Shown here: positions 25,360 to 34,555 of the stretch, piece after piece
How positions within the stretch are numbered: the stretch's first letter is position 1
Layout: each line of letters opens with the position of its first letter
Assembly (NCBI GenBank): GCA_032051265.1
Contig: DAMBYU010000001.1
Coordinates: 682,001-746,000, forward strand
Direction: 5' to 3'
DNA length: 64,000 nucleotides
DNA from: Dryocola sp032051265
GTDB lineage: Bacteria; Pseudomonadota; Gammaproteobacteria; Enterobacterales; Enterobacteriaceae
Program-made: the position numbers and the translations under genes
Notes under the pieces: model-generated
Told to the model about the DNA's origin: nothing
The model's input: only the letters and a program-made list of their open reading frames with translations
Databases searched by the model: none

Positions 25360-26346
25360 ATGTCACTGCATAACCTGACACGTTTCCCGCGGCTGGAGTT
25401 TATCGGCGGCCCTACGCCGCTTGAGTACCTGCCGCGTTTTTCTGATTACCTCGGTCGCGAAATTTACATCAAACGTGACGACACCACGCCTGTGGCGATG
25501 GGCGGCAATAAGCTGCGCAAGCTGGAATTTCTGGCCGCCGATGCATTGCGCGAAGGTGCCGATACGCTGGTGACCGCCGGCGCTATCCAGTCGAACCATG
25601 TTCGTCAGACGGCGGCCGTTGCGGCAAAGCTTGGGCTTAAATGCGTCGCCCTGCTTGAAAATCCTGGCGCATTCCAGACGGATAATTACCTCAGCAACGG
25701 CAACCGGCTACTGCTCGATCTCTTTGATGCTGAAATAGAAATGTGCGATGCGCTGCACGCGCCCGACCAGCAGCTTGAGGAGATCGCCACGCGTCTCGAA
25801 GCGCAGGGGTTCCGCCCCTATGTGATCCCGGTTGGCGGCTCTAATGCTCTTGGTGCGCTCGGCTATGTGGAAAGCGCGCTGGAAATCGCCCAGCAGTGCG
25901 AAGGGGCGGTAAGCGTGTCATCCATTGTTGTGGCCTCCGGCAGCGCAGGTACGCATGCGGGACTGGCCGTTGGGCTTGAGCAGGTGATGCCGGATGTCGA
26001 TCTTATCGGCGTAACGGTTTCCCGCACTATTGCCCAGCAACAGCCAAAGGTGGAAGCTTTACAACGGGCTGTGGCGCACTCTTTGGATGTCACCGCGTCC
26101 GCTCCCATCAAGCTTTGGGATGACTATTTTGCGCCAGGTTACGGCATGCCTAACGAAGAGGGGCTGGAAGCCATCAAGCTGCTGGCGCGGCTGGAAGGGA
26201 TATTGCTTGATCCGGTTTACACCGGCAAAGCAATGGCGGGATTAATTGACGGTGTGGCGCAAAAACGCTTTAAGGATGAAGGTCCGATAATTTTTGTGCA
26301 TACCGGCGGGGCACCTGCGCTGTTCGCTTACCATCCGCATGTGTAA
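25360..26346 (+). CDS. dcyD: DcyD, D-cysteine desulfhydrase
   Basis: This 328-residue PLP enzyme belongs to the ACC-deaminase/D-cysteine desulfhydrase family. The Schiff-base lysine lies in MGGNKLRKLEF (Lys about 51), and the phosphate-binding turn is VASGSAGTHAGLAVG. It converts D-cysteine to pyruvate, ammonia and sulfide, detoxifying or using D-cysteine brought in by the adjacent cystine importer. Confidence 0.96.
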   Translation: MSLHNLTRFPRLEFIGGPTPLEYLPRFSDYLGREIYIKRDDTTPVAMGGNKLRKLEFLAADALREGADTLVTAGAIQSNHVRQTAAVAAKLGLKCVALLENPGAFQTDNYLSNGNRLLLDLFDAEIEMCDALHAPDQQLEEIATRLEAQGFRPYVIPVGGSNALGALGYVESALEIAQQCEGAVSVSSIVVASGSAGTHAGLAVGLEQVMPDVDLIGVTVSRTIAQQQPKVEALQRAVAHSLDVTASAPIKLWDDYFAPGYGMPNEEGLEAIKLLARLEGILLDPVYTGKAMAGLIDGVAQKRFKDEGPIIFVHTGGAPALFAYHPHV

Positions 26347-26383
26347 CTCATAATAATAAAATCAGACAGGGTGTGATTTAAGT

Positions 26384-27052
26384 ATGCAAGAAAGCCTTCA
26401 ACTGGTGCTGGATTCAGCACCATTTCTGCTCCGGGGCGCCGTCTTCACGCTGCAGCTTAGTATTGGCGGCATGTTCTTCGGTTTAATCCTCGGATTTTTG
26501 CTGGCGCTGATGCGTCTGTCGCCGTTTCTACCGTTTTCGCTGCTGTCGCGTTTTTACGTGTCGATCTTTCGTGGTACGCCGCTCATCGCCCAGCTCTTTA
26601 TGATTTACTATGGCCTGCCGCAGTTCGGTATCGAACTGGATCCTATCCCGGCGGCAATGATCGGGCTGTCTCTTAACACCGCGGCTTATGCATCTGAAAC
26701 GCTGCGTGCGGCTATCTCTTCTATCGAAAAAGGGCAGTGGGAAGCAGCGGCAAGTATCGGTATGACACCGTGGCAAACGCTGCGGCGCGCCATCCTGCCC
26801 CAGGCCGCGCGCGTGGCGCTACCCCCTCTGAGTAACAGTTTTATTAGCCTGGTAAAAGACACTTCGCTTGCGGCGACCATTCAGGTGCCGGAACTGTTCC
26901 GTCAGGCGCAGTTGATCACCTCGCGTACGCTTGAAGTGTTCACCATGTATCTCGCCGCTTCGCTGATTTACTGGGTAATGGCAACGGTGCTTTCCGCCCT
27001 GCAAAACTACTTTGAAAATCAGCTAAACCGCCAGGACAGGGAGCCAAAATGA
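26384..27052 (+). CDS. tcyL: TcyL (YecS), cystine ABC transporter permease
   Basis: This 222-residue inner-membrane permease of the HisM/GltJ type has about five hydrophobic helices. The EAA loop (EAAASIGMTPWQTLRRAILP, about 125-144) docks the ATPase. It ends 4 bases inside tcyN (ATGA overlap), so the two subunits are coupled. Confidence 0.96.
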   Translation: MQESLQLVLDSAPFLLRGAVFTLQLSIGGMFFGLILGFLLALMRLSPFLPFSLLSRFYVSIFRGTPLIAQLFMIYYGLPQFGIELDPIPAAMIGLSLNTAAYASETLRAAISSIEKGQWEAAASIGMTPWQTLRRAILPQAARVALPPLSNSFISLVKDTSLAATIQVPELFRQAQLITSRTLEVFTMYLAASLIYWVMATVLSALQNYFENQLNRQDREPK

Positions 27053-27801
27053 GCGCTATCGACGTAAAACAACTGGTGAAAAAATTCCACGGTCAGACGG
27101 TGCTGCACGGTATCGATCTGGAAGTGAAAACCGGCGAGGTAGTGGCGATCATCGGGCCAAGCGGCTCCGGTAAAACCACGCTGTTGCGCTGCATTAATTT
27201 GCTGGAGCAGCCTGAGTCCGGCACTATTCAGGTTGGAGAGATCGCTATTGACGCCGTGGTTTCCATGAGCAAGCAGAAAAACCGGGTGCGTGAACTGCGC
27301 CAGCACGTGGGCTTTGTTTTCCAGAGCTTTAATCTGTTCCCGCACCGCACGGTACTGGAAAATATTATTGAAGGCCCGGTCATCGTAAAAGGTGAGCCAA
27401 AGGAAGAGGCGACGGAGCGCGCGCGCGAGCTGCTGGCGAAAGTTGGGCTAACCGGCAAAGAAACCAGCTATCCGCGACGGCTTTCCGGCGGGCAACAGCA
27501 GCGTGTGGCTATTGCCCGCGCGCTGGCGATGCGCCCGGAGGTGATTTTGTTTGATGAACCAACCTCGGCGCTGGATCCTGAGCTGGTGGGTGAAGTGCTG
27601 AGCACCATCCGTCAACTGGCGCAGGAAAAGCGCACCATGGTTATCGTGACCCACGAAATGAGCTTCGCACGTGACGTTGCGGACAGGGCGATCTTTATGG
27701 ATCAGGGGCGCATTGTGGAACAGGGTCCGGCCCGTGAACTGTTTGCTAATCCTCAGCAGCCGCGCACTAAGCAATTTCTGGAAAAATTCCTTACGCAGTA
27801 G
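27049..27801 (+). CDS. tcyN: TcyN (YecC), cystine ABC transporter ATP-binding protein
   Basis: This 250-residue ABC ATPase has Walker A GPSGSGKTT (about 36-44), Q-loop VFQSFNLFPH, signature LSGGQQQR (about 146-153) and Walker B VILFDEPTSALDP. It energises cystine uptake with TcyJ and TcyL. It is the last gene of the cystine operon. Confidence 0.97.
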   Translation: MSAIDVKQLVKKFHGQTVLHGIDLEVKTGEVVAIIGPSGSGKTTLLRCINLLEQPESGTIQVGEIAIDAVVSMSKQKNRVRELRQHVGFVFQSFNLFPHRTVLENIIEGPVIVKGEPKEEATERARELLAKVGLTGKETSYPRRLSGGQQQRVAIARALAMRPEVILFDEPTSALDPELVGEVLSTIRQLAQEKRTMVIVTHEMSFARDVADRAIFMDQGRIVEQGPARELFANPQQPRTKQFLEKFLTQ

Positions 27802-27808
27802 CAAAAAG

Positions 27809-27829
27809 CCCTCTCTCTGAGGGAGAGGG
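27809..27829. repeat. Short palindrome after tcyN
   Basis: CCCTCTC (27809-27815) and GAGAGGG (27823-27829) form a 7-bp stem 8 bases after the tcyN stop. It resembles the small extragenic CCCTCTC palindromes seen after enterobacterial operons and lacks a T-run, so intrinsic termination is doubtful. Confidence 0.5.
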
Positions 27830-27976
27830 AAATCACTAACAATCTCAATCAGCAGCCTCATTTTTAAAGAAACGGACCAGTTGGTCGATAACTCATATAA
27901 ATACGTTTGCCGTATATGGTAGCGTTACACATTCAAACTATGAATGATTATAGTTACAGGAGAAACACCAGACACA

Positions 27977-28699
27977 ATGCCGGATTGCGACTTTTTTAGC
28001 TGGCGACGGGAAACGCTTGATGCGTTCCAGTCAATTACCGAAGCCTGCGAAGTAACCACCACGGTTCACCGATACACTCAGTCGTTAGAATTTGATTATT
28101 TTGCGTTCTGCGTTCGCCACCCTGTACCTTTTACCCGCCCAAAAATGTCGGTGATTTCGTCCTACCCACAGGCCTGGCTTGAGCATTATCAGGCCGAAAA
28201 CTATTTTGCGATCGATCCAGTACTAAAGCCGGTCAATTTTATGCGTGGCTTTCTGCCATGGGATGACAAGCTGTTTGCCGATACGCCAGAGTTTTGGGAT
28301 TCCGCACGGGACCACGGCTTGCGGCGGGGTATGACGCAGTGCGTTATGTCGCCTTCCAGAGCCGCGGGGCTGCTTTCGGTGTCACGTTCATCGCTGAAAG
28401 GGAAATCATTGCCTGATGATGAGCTGAGCGCTCGTCTGCAATATATTGCCGAACTCAGTTTGATGACGCTCACCCGTCTGGCCGATCCCAGCGTTGACGG
28501 GATGTCGATGAAACTCAGTAAACGCGAGCTGGAAATTTTAAAGTGGACGGGGGAGGGTAAAACGTCGGCGGAAGTCGCCATGATTTTATCGATATCCGAA
28601 AATACCGTTAATTTTCATCAGAAGAATATGCAGAAAAAGTTTAACGCGCCCAATAAAACGCAAATCGCCTGTTATGCGGCGGCCATTGGCATCATCTGA
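27977..28699 (+). CDS. sdiA: SdiA, LuxR-type quorum-sensing regulator
   Basis: The start at 27977 (MPDCDFFSWRRE) aligns with E. coli and Salmonella SdiA and gives 240 residues; an upstream in-frame ATG at 27944 is not conserved. The autoinducer-binding domain (about 1-165; FCVRHPVPFTRPKMS, AENYFAIDPVLKP) is followed by a LuxR helix-turn-helix (about 178-235; SKRELEILKWTGEGKTSAEV). No luxI-type synthase is in the window, consistent with SdiA eavesdropping on acyl-homoserine lactones of other species. Confidence 0.96.
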   Translation: MPDCDFFSWRRETLDAFQSITEACEVTTTVHRYTQSLEFDYFAFCVRHPVPFTRPKMSVISSYPQAWLEHYQAENYFAIDPVLKPVNFMRGFLPWDDKLFADTPEFWDSARDHGLRRGMTQCVMSPSRAAGLLSVSRSSLKGKSLPDDELSARLQYIAELSLMTLTRLADPSVDGMSMKLSKRELEILKWTGEGKTSAEVAMILSISENTVNFHQKNMQKKFNAPNKTQIACYAAAIGII

Positions 28700-28731
28700 A
28701 CGATTCCCCGTTCTGCGTGCCAGACGACAGC

Positions 28732-28762
28732 ACGGCGGATGAAAATGCATTCATTCCGCCGT
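28732..28762. terminator. Probable bidirectional terminator between sdiA and yecF
   Basis: ACGGCGGA (28732-28739) and TCCGCCGT (28755-28762) pair, and the stem can extend imperfectly towards a loop at ATGCAT. It lies between two convergent genes. T-runs are weak. Confidence 0.55.
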
Positions 28763-28772
28763 CTGCCACCGA

Positions 28773-28997
28773 CTACTGGCGATAAGCCTGTTTAATTTGC
28801 TTAACGGTATTCCCAAACACTTCCGCGTGCGCCGTGTCATCCATCTGAGCGATTTGCTTTTCCATTTTAATGATAACTTTACCCGCGTCAGCCTGGCCCA
28901 TCGCCTTGAGCATCTGGGTTAACATGGCTTTCAGGCAGGTGACTTCAATAGCCAGTTCGCTATTGCTGTCAGCGGTGGAAAAATCAGGAGTGCTCAT
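28773..28997 (-). CDS. yecF: YecF, DUF2594 small protein
   Basis: This 74-residue, helical, acidic protein (MSTPDFSTADSNSELAIEVT start) is the size of the E. coli protein and has the same position between sdiA and uvrY. The central LKAMLTQMLKAMGQADAGK is typical of DUF2594. The molecular function is unknown. Confidence 0.92.
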   Translation of the reverse strand: MSTPDFSTADSNSELAIEVTCLKAMLTQMLKAMGQADAGKVIIKMEKQIAQMDDTAHAEVFGNTVKQIKQAYRQ

Positions 28998-29480
28998 TTA
29001 TTTTCCTCAAATCTCGGTTAGTACACCGTCATTCGGCGCAACGGTTTTTGTAAGGCGGCGGAGTATAACACACTGCTCGATCATTTTATTAGTGGTTACG
29101 ATCGCGCGTAGATTCTACGCTCGCTTGTGCTTTCTTTTTACCGCCCGGTTGTAAAGCAATAATAAACTGAATCCTGCGGACTATCGTAAAAATGTTTATG
29201 ATTCGTTTATTAAACGTTAATGAGTAGTATGTTTAAGGATAATGGCAGCCCTTTTATCGCCACAATTTCATTGGCTTTATTAATCGCTTACGCATTTTGT
29301 TTCCATGTGTAAACCGCTTTCCCGTCAGGGGTGCTTTTTACTGAACGCTGTAAAACTAAATTGCCGAAAACTGCGAGTAATCCCCCTTTCCCCATTCTTT
29401 GCATTTTAAAGTTCCCGGAAAACCCGTTAATATGAGTATCTAAGCTTTTAGCAGCGTTATCCCTTTTCTGGAGAGTTATC
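28998..29480. other. yecF-uvrY intergenic region
   Basis: This is 483 bases of AT-rich non-coding DNA between divergent genes. It must hold the yecF and uvrY promoters. The only clear element is the uvrY ribosome site (GGAGAG, about 8 bases before its TTG). I see no hairpin with a T-run and no recognisable RNA gene. Confidence 0.5.
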
Positions 29481-30140
29481 TTGATCAACGTTCTTCTTGT
29501 TGATGACCATGAACTGGTGCGCGCAGGGATACGACGCATTCTTGAAGATATCAAAGGGATCAAGATATCAGGTGAAGCAAATTGCGGTGAAGATGCCGTG
29601 AAATGGTGTCGCGCACACCCGGTCGATGTGGTTTTAATGGACATGAATATGCCCGGCATCGGCGGCCTTGAGGCCACGCGCAAAATCGTGCGTTACTCTT
29701 CAGATATCAAAGTTATTATGCTGACCATTCACACGGAAAATCCGCTGCCGGCGAAAGTGATGCAGGCGGGCGCTGCCGGTTATCTGAGCAAAGGCGCGGC
29801 CCCCAGCGATGTGGTCAACGCCATCCGTTCAGTGAATGCCGGCCAGCGCTATATCGCTTCAGATATTGCCCAGCAGATGGCGCTAAGCCAGATAGAACCG
29901 GAAAAAACGGAAACCCCGTTTGCCAGTTTGTCTGAGCGCGAATTACAGATTATGCTGATGATTACCAAAGGCCAGAAGGTCAATGAGATTTCTGAGCAGC
30001 TTAATCTGAGCCCGAAAACGGTCAACAGCTACCGTTACCGCATGTTCAGTAAACTAAATATCAGTGGCGATGTTGAGCTGACGCATCTGGCAATTCGTCA
30101 TGGTTTATTCAGCGCGGAGACGTTAATCAGTAGTGAGTGA
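29481..30140 (+). CDS. uvrY: UvrY, response regulator of the BarA/UvrY system
   Basis: UvrY has 219 residues from a TTG start (E. coli 218). It has a receiver domain with Asp8/Asp9, phospho-acceptor Asp54 (VVLMDMNMPG) and Lys near 105, and a C-terminal LuxR/NarL helix-turn-helix (about 145-205; LSERELQIMLMITKGQKVNE). When phosphorylated by BarA it activates csrB/csrC transcription and so relieves CsrA, which in turn controls flhDC. It overlaps the start of uvrC by 8 bases, as in E. coli. Confidence 0.97.
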   Translation: MINVLLVDDHELVRAGIRRILEDIKGIKISGEANCGEDAVKWCRAHPVDVVLMDMNMPGIGGLEATRKIVRYSSDIKVIMLTIHTENPLPAKVMQAGAAGYLSKGAAPSDVVNAIRSVNAGQRYIASDIAQQMALSQIEPEKTETPFASLSERELQIMLMITKGQKVNEISEQLNLSPKTVNSYRYRMFSKLNISGDVELTHLAIRHGLFSAETLISSE

Positions 30141-31965
30141 TACATTCGATTCGCAGGCCTTCCTTAAGACGGTCACCAGCAAACCCGGCGTCTATCGTAT
30201 GTACGACGCCAGCGGTACGGTTATTTATGTCGGTAAAGCCAAAGACTTAAAAAAACGTCTGGCGAGCTACTTCAGAAGCAATCTGTCGAGCCGAAAAACC
30301 GAGGCGCTGGTGGCGCTGATTCATCATATTGATGTCACCGTCACCCATACCGAAACGGAAGCGCTGCTGCTCGAACATAACTACATCAAGCTCTATCAGC
30401 CGCGCTACAACGTGCTGCTGCGTGACGATAAGTCCTACCCGTTTATCTTTCTCAGCGGCGATACGCATCCGCGTCTGGCGCTGCATCGCGGTGCTAAACA
30501 CGCTAAAGGCGAATACTTCGGCCCGTTTCCTAACGGTTATGCCGTAAGAGAAACGCTTGCGCTGCTGCAAAAAGTTTTCCCCATCCGCCAGTGCGAAAAC
30601 AACGTTTATCGCAACCGCTCCCGTCCATGTCTGCAATACCAGATTGGGCGCTGCCTTGGCCCCTGTGTGGCAGGGTTAGTGAGCGAAGACGACTACGCGC
30701 AGCAGGTGGAATACGTTCGCCTTTTCCTCTCCGGCAAAGATGACCAGGTACTGACGCAGCTTATCGAGCGCATGGAGCAGGCGAGTAAAAACCTTGAATT
30801 TGAAGCCGCGGCGCGTATCCGGGATCAGATTCAGGCGGTGCGACGCATCACCGAGAAGCAGTTCGTTTCCAATATGGGTGATGACCTGGACGTTATCGGC
30901 GTGGCGTTCGATAACGGTATGGCCTGCGTGCACGTGCTGTTCATCCGCCAGGGCAAAGTTCTTGGCAGCCGCAGCTATTTCCCGAAAGTGCCGGGCGGCA
31001 CCGAGCTTGCGGAAGTGGTCGAGACCTTTGTCGGCCAGTTTTATCTGCAGGGCAGCCAGATGCGAACCCTGCCGGGAGAAATTCTGCTCGATTTCACGTT
31101 GCCGGACAAAACGCTGCTGGCAGATTCGCTTTCGGAGATGGCCGGTCGTCGCATTAACGTGCAGACCAAACCACGTGGCGATCGCGCTCGTTACCTGAAG
31201 CTGGCGCGTACCAATGCCGCCACGGCGCTGGTCACGCGTCTTTCTCAACAATCCACCATCCATCAACGCCTCGCGGCACTTGCGCAGGTGCTGCAGCTGC
31301 CGGAAATTAAGCGGATGGAGTGTTTCGACATCAGCCACACGATGGGCGAGCAAACGGTGGCCTCATGCGTGGTGTTTGATGCAAATGGCCCGCTACGTGC
31401 GGAATACCGTCGCTACAATATTTCTGGCATTACGCCGGGCGATGATTATGCGGCCATGAACCAGGTGCTGCGCCGTCGCTACGGCAAGGCCATTGAAGAG
31501 AGCAAAATTCCGGACGTCATTTTAATAGACGGCGGGAAAGGGCAGCTAAGCCAGGCTAAAACGGTATTTGCCGAACTTGACGTGCCCTGGGATAAGCATC
31601 ACCCGCTGCTGCTTGGCGTGGCCAAAGGCACAGACCGCAAGGCCGGACTTGAGACGCTTTTCTTTGAGCCGGAAGGGGAAGGTTTTTCTTTACCTCCGGA
31701 TTCGCCAGCGCTGCACGTTATTCAGCATATCCGCGATGATTCGCACAATCACGCTATCAGCGGGCACCGGAAAAAACGTGCCAAAGTGCAAAATACCAGC
31801 TCGCTGGAAACCATTGAAGGCATCGGGCCAAAACGTCGCCAGATGTTGCTGAAGTATATGGGCGGATTGCAACCGTTAATGAACGCATCCGTTGAAGAAA
31901 TCGCAAAAGTGCCAGGTATCTCGCAGCAGCTGGCAGAAAAGATCTACTACTCGTTGAAACATTGA
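30133..31965 (+). CDS. uvrC: UvrC, excinuclease ABC subunit C
   Basis: UvrC has 610 residues, identical to E. coli length, from a GTG inside the end of uvrY. It has an N-terminal GIY-YIG nuclease (about 15-95; PGVYRMYD, VIYVGKAKDLKKRL) for the 3' incision, a UVR motif binding UvrB (about 204-239), an RNase H-like domain for the 5' incision, and C-terminal helix-hairpin-helix repeats (about 560-605; IEGIGPKRRQMLL). It acts in nucleotide excision repair. Confidence 0.98.
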   Translation: MSDTFDSQAFLKTVTSKPGVYRMYDASGTVIYVGKAKDLKKRLASYFRSNLSSRKTEALVALIHHIDVTVTHTETEALLLEHNYIKLYQPRYNVLLRDDKSYPFIFLSGDTHPRLALHRGAKHAKGEYFGPFPNGYAVRETLALLQKVFPIRQCENNVYRNRSRPCLQYQIGRCLGPCVAGLVSEDDYAQQVEYVRLFLSGKDDQVLTQLIERMEQASKNLEFEAAARIRDQIQAVRRITEKQFVSNMGDDLDVIGVAFDNGMACVHVLFIRQGKVLGSRSYFPKVPGGTELAEVVETFVGQFYLQGSQMRTLPGEILLDFTLPDKTLLADSLSEMAGRRINVQTKPRGDRARYLKLARTNAATALVTRLSQQSTIHQRLAALAQVLQLPEIKRMECFDISHTMGEQTVASCVVFDANGPLRAEYRRYNISGITPGDDYAAMNQVLRRRYGKAIEESKIPDVILIDGGKGQLSQAKTVFAELDVPWDKHHPLLLGVAKGTDRKAGLETLFFEPEGEGFSLPPDSPALHVIQHIRDDSHNHAISGHRKKRAKVQNTSSLETIEGIGPKRRQMLLKYMGGLQPLMNASVEEIAKVPGISQQLAEKIYYSLKH

Positions 31966-32022
31966 AGCCGCTGTAGCAACATAGGGACAATTACCACTTA
32001 CGACAGACAGTTATCCGGCACT

Positions 32023-32571
32023 ATGCAATTTAATATCCCAACGTTGCTTACTCTGTTTCGTGTCTTTCTCATTCCGTTCTTCGTGCTGGCTTTTTATCTG
32101 CCGTTCACCTGGGCGCCTTTCCTTTGCGCTTTTATCTTCTGGCTGGCAGCCATTACAGACTGGTTTGACGGTTTTCTCGCGCGCCGCTGGAATCAAAGCA
32201 CCCGATTTGGGGCGTTCCTTGATCCCGTAGCGGATAAGGTGATGGTCGTTGTGGCCCTTGTCCTTGTGGTCGAACACTATCATGCCTGGTGGATCACGCT
32301 GCCGGCAGCGACCATGATTGCCCGTGAAATAATTATCTCTGCGCTGCGCGAGTGGATGGCGGAAATTGGTAAGCGCAGCAGCGTTGCGGTGTCGTGGATT
32401 GGTAAAACCAAAACTATGGCGCAGATGCTGGCCCTGATTGGTATGCTGTGGCGTCCAAACATGTGGATTGAGTACGCTGGCATCGGTCTTTTCTTCATCG
32501 CCGCGGTATTAACCTTCTGGTCTATGTTCCAGTATCTGGCCGCCGCACGCGGCGATCTGCTCGAACCTTGA
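32023..32571 (+). CDS. pgsA: PgsA, phosphatidylglycerophosphate synthase
   Basis: This 182-residue membrane protein has about four transmembrane helices. The CDP-alcohol phosphotransferase signature is intact: DWFDGFLARR (about 44-53) and GAFLDPVADK (about 63-72), with the catalytic aspartates present. It makes phosphatidylglycerophosphate from CDP-diacylglycerol and glycerol-3-phosphate, the committed step to PG and cardiolipin. It is downstream of uvrC as in E. coli. Confidence 0.98.
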   Translation: MQFNIPTLLTLFRVFLIPFFVLAFYLPFTWAPFLCAFIFWLAAITDWFDGFLARRWNQSTRFGAFLDPVADKVMVVVALVLVVEHYHAWWITLPAATMIAREIIISALREWMAEIGKRSSVAVSWIGKTKTMAQMLALIGMLWRPNMWIEYAGIGLFFIAAVLTFWSMFQYLAAARGDLLEP

Positions 32572-32621
32572 TCTAAGCGGCGCAAAATTCAGCAAACGAA
32601 ACGCGGTGCAGGAAAATTTCA

Positions 32622-32649
32622 TTGACTCATTGCGCCATCTAAGTAGAAT
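32622..32649 (+). promoter_or_regulatory. Sigma-70 promoter of the glyW-cysT-leuZ operon
   Basis: TTGACT (32622-32627), a 16-base spacer and TAGAAT (32644-32649) lie about 80 bases upstream of the first tRNA. GC-rich bases follow the -10, as in stringently controlled stable-RNA promoters. Confidence 0.75.
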
Positions 32650-32730
32650 GCAACGCATCGAACGGCAGCATGGCTTGCCGGAAGATAATAAAATCAAGTG
32701 ATTAGCAAGATGGTTCACTTGTACAGATTT

Positions 32731-32806
<76 letters not shown>

Positions 32807-32855
32807 GATTTATATAGCAGAGAGCCTCTGTTAGCCTGCAAAGGCAAAAAGTTTT

Positions 32856-32929
32856 GGCGCGTTAGCAAAGCGGTTATGTAGCGGATTGCAAATCCGTCTA
32901 GTCCGGTTCGACTCCGGAACGCGCCTCCA
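32856..32929 (+). tRNA. cysT: tRNA-Cys (anticodon GCA)
   Basis: 74 bases from GGCGCGTTAG to CCA. The acceptor GGCGCG pairs with CGCGCC; the anticodon stem-loop GGATTGCAAATCC carries GCA; the T-arm GGTTCGACTCC is present; CCA is encoded. Confidence 0.98.
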
Positions 32930-32941
32930 CTTTATTCCCGA

Positions 32942-33027
32942 GCCCGGGTGGTGAAATCGGTAGACACAAGGGATTTAAAATCCCTCGGCTTATGGCTGTG
33001 CGGGTTCAAGTCCCGCCCCGGGCACCA
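32942..33027 (+). tRNA. leuZ: tRNA-Leu (anticodon TAA)
   Basis: 86 bases from GCCCGGGTGG to CCA. The acceptor GCCCGGG/CCCGGGC is perfect; the anticodon loop TTTAAAA contains TAA; a long class II variable arm is present and appears one base shorter than in E. coli leuZ. CCA is encoded. Confidence 0.97.
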
Positions 33028-33068
33028 TGGGAACACAAGAATAAAATCAATGATAAGCAGTGTCGTGT

Positions 33069-33091
33069 AAACCACCTTCGGGTGGTTTTTT
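33069..33091 (+). terminator. Terminator of the tRNA operon
   Basis: Arms AAACCACC (33069-33076) and GGTGGTTT (33081-33088), tetraloop TTCG, then more T residues. Confidence 0.93.
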
Positions 33092-33186
33092 ATTGCCTGC
33101 GATCTCCCTTTCCAGCTATCTTGCCTGATATTTCCTTATACTCACCGACAACGCGTGTGAAAAATCCAGTCACTACAGGAGCCCGG

Positions 33187-33765
33187 ATGATGAACCAGGG
33201 ACCATTAACAGAAGAAGAGATCGAATGGCTTGATGATGTGCTGCTCAGGCACGCCACCGAGCGCTCCATTATGGATGTCGCTGAAATGGACGGTATGCTG
33301 ACCGCCATTCTCTCCGGACCAAAAGAGGTGGGGCCGGAAGCGACGTTTGCAGCGTTCTGGGGTGGTGAAGGGGATCAGCCGCTCTGGGAATCAGAGGACG
33401 AACTGAAAAGGTTCGTTGAGCTCACCTTCAAACATGTCAACGATATTGCGGAACGCCTGAGTAGTTATCCGGAGCAATACGAACCGCTGTTCGGCACCAG
33501 CATGGTAGAAGGGCAAGAGTTTACCATCGTGGAAGAATGGTGCTTTGGCTATATGCGCGGCGTTATGCTGTGGGACGTTGAGCCAATGCCTGAAGCGCTG
33601 CTTGCTATGCTCAAGCCGATTGCCCTGCACGGGCTGGAGGAGAAGTTTGATGAGCTTGATAGCCTGTCGCATGAAGCCTTTATCGACAGCATTGAGGAGA
33701 TCAAACCTGCCGCACTGAACATCTTTGCTTACTGGCAGCACAAGCAGCACTCCAGTTTGCATTAA
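33187..33765 (+). CDS. yecA: YecA, UPF0149-family protein lacking the SEC-C tail
   Basis: This 192-residue acidic protein starts at the first of two adjacent ATGs (AGGAG 5 bases upstream). The UPF0149 domain is clear: GPLTEEEIEWLDDVL, DVAEMDGMLTAIL, EEWCFGYMRGVMLW. E. coli YecA has 221 residues and ends in a zinc-binding SEC-C motif (CPCGSGKKFKQCC); here the protein stops at about 192 with HKQHSSLH and has no such Cys cluster. Loss of the tail should remove the metal/SecB-like binding function. The role of the core domain is unknown. Confidence 0.9.
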   Translation: MMNQGPLTEEEIEWLDDVLLRHATERSIMDVAEMDGMLTAILSGPKEVGPEATFAAFWGGEGDQPLWESEDELKRFVELTFKHVNDIAERLSSYPEQYEPLFGTSMVEGQEFTIVEEWCFGYMRGVMLWDVEPMPEALLAMLKPIALHGLEEKFDELDSLSHEAFIDSIEEIKPAALNIFAYWQHKQHSSLH

Positions 33766-33773
33766 AACTAAAA

Positions 33774-33803
33774 CAGGCCGAAGCGCAACAGCACTTCGGC
33801 CTG
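33774..33803. terminator. Bidirectional terminator between yecA and ftnA
   Basis: Arms CAGGCCGAAG (33774-33783) and CTTCGGCCTG (33794-33803). On the minus strand the stem is followed by TTTTAGTTTT, so it is a good intrinsic terminator for ftnA; the plus side is weaker. Confidence 0.85.
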
Positions 33804-33817
33804 CTTAATGCATTAAA

Positions 33818-34315
33818 TCAGGCCTGGGTATCAAGGGTGGAAAGTTCTTTGTCCACAAAGTAAAGCCCTTCACCGCTTTTACCGACCAGGCTGAGCTTAT
33901 CCAGCACGGATTTAAACAGCTTCTCTTCTTCATGCTGTTCGGCAACGTACCACTGCAGGAAATTAAAGGTCGGATAATCCTGGGAGGTCATCGCAGCGTG
34001 AGCCAGTTCATTAATCTTGCCGGTAATTAACTGCTCGTGCTCATAAGTCGCTTTAAATAAAGCGTCCAGAGATTCGTATTCGCTAAATGGCGTTGGCACG
34101 GCATTAATACGCGGCATATTTCCGGTATCGGTTAAATAGGCGAACAGGCGCTGCATATGCTCCATCTCTTCCTGAGCGTGGCGACGCAGGAACGCCGCGG
34201 CACCTTCGAAGCTATGATAGCTGCACCATGCGCTCATCTGCTGGTAAAGCAGAGAGGAGTAAAGTTCAAGGTTCATCTGTTGGTTAAGTTTTTCGACCAT
34301 TTCTGTTTTTAGCAT
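33818..34315 (-). CDS. ftnA: FtnA, non-heme ferritin
   Basis: FtnA has 165 residues, the E. coli length. Four-helix ferritin fold with ferroxidase ligands visible: Glu17 (MNLELYSSLLYQQ), Glu/His in RRHAQEEMEHMQ (about 45-56), and Glu/Gln in EQHEEEKLF. It stores iron as a 24-mer. In E. coli, Fur with iron induces it by displacing H-NS; the 240-base AT-rich upstream region (34316-34555) would suit that, though no clear Fur box was picked out by eye. Confidence 0.97.
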   Translation of the reverse strand: MLKTEMVEKLNQQMNLELYSSLLYQQMSAWCSYHSFEGAAAFLRRHAQEEMEHMQRLFAYLTDTGNMPRINAVPTPFSEYESLDALFKATYEHEQLITGKINELAHAAMTSQDYPTFNFLQWYVAEQHEEEKLFKSVLDKLSLVGKSGEGLYFVDKELSTLDTQA

Positions 34316-34555
34316 AGCGCTTCCCTTTAATTGCGTTCCGACAGTGGCGCCACTCTATTTTTTTAATTTCAATAATGCAAATGAATTGTTAATTAAATTG
34401 CCGTAATGAGAATGGTTGCCAATATTATTAGCTTTCTTCATTAGAATTAAATGACGTTAATAATAACTACTCGCTTTTAAAAAGATAACCGCCAGCCGAC
34501 GCCGCGTGATTTATAAATTCTCCGCCGCTTTTTATCTCCGGTCATTTGCCGAGGA

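Noticed and set aside
30676..31353. 225-codon minus-strand frame opposite uvrC
   Set aside because: Shadow of a conserved gene with high GC third positions; composition is not protein-like.
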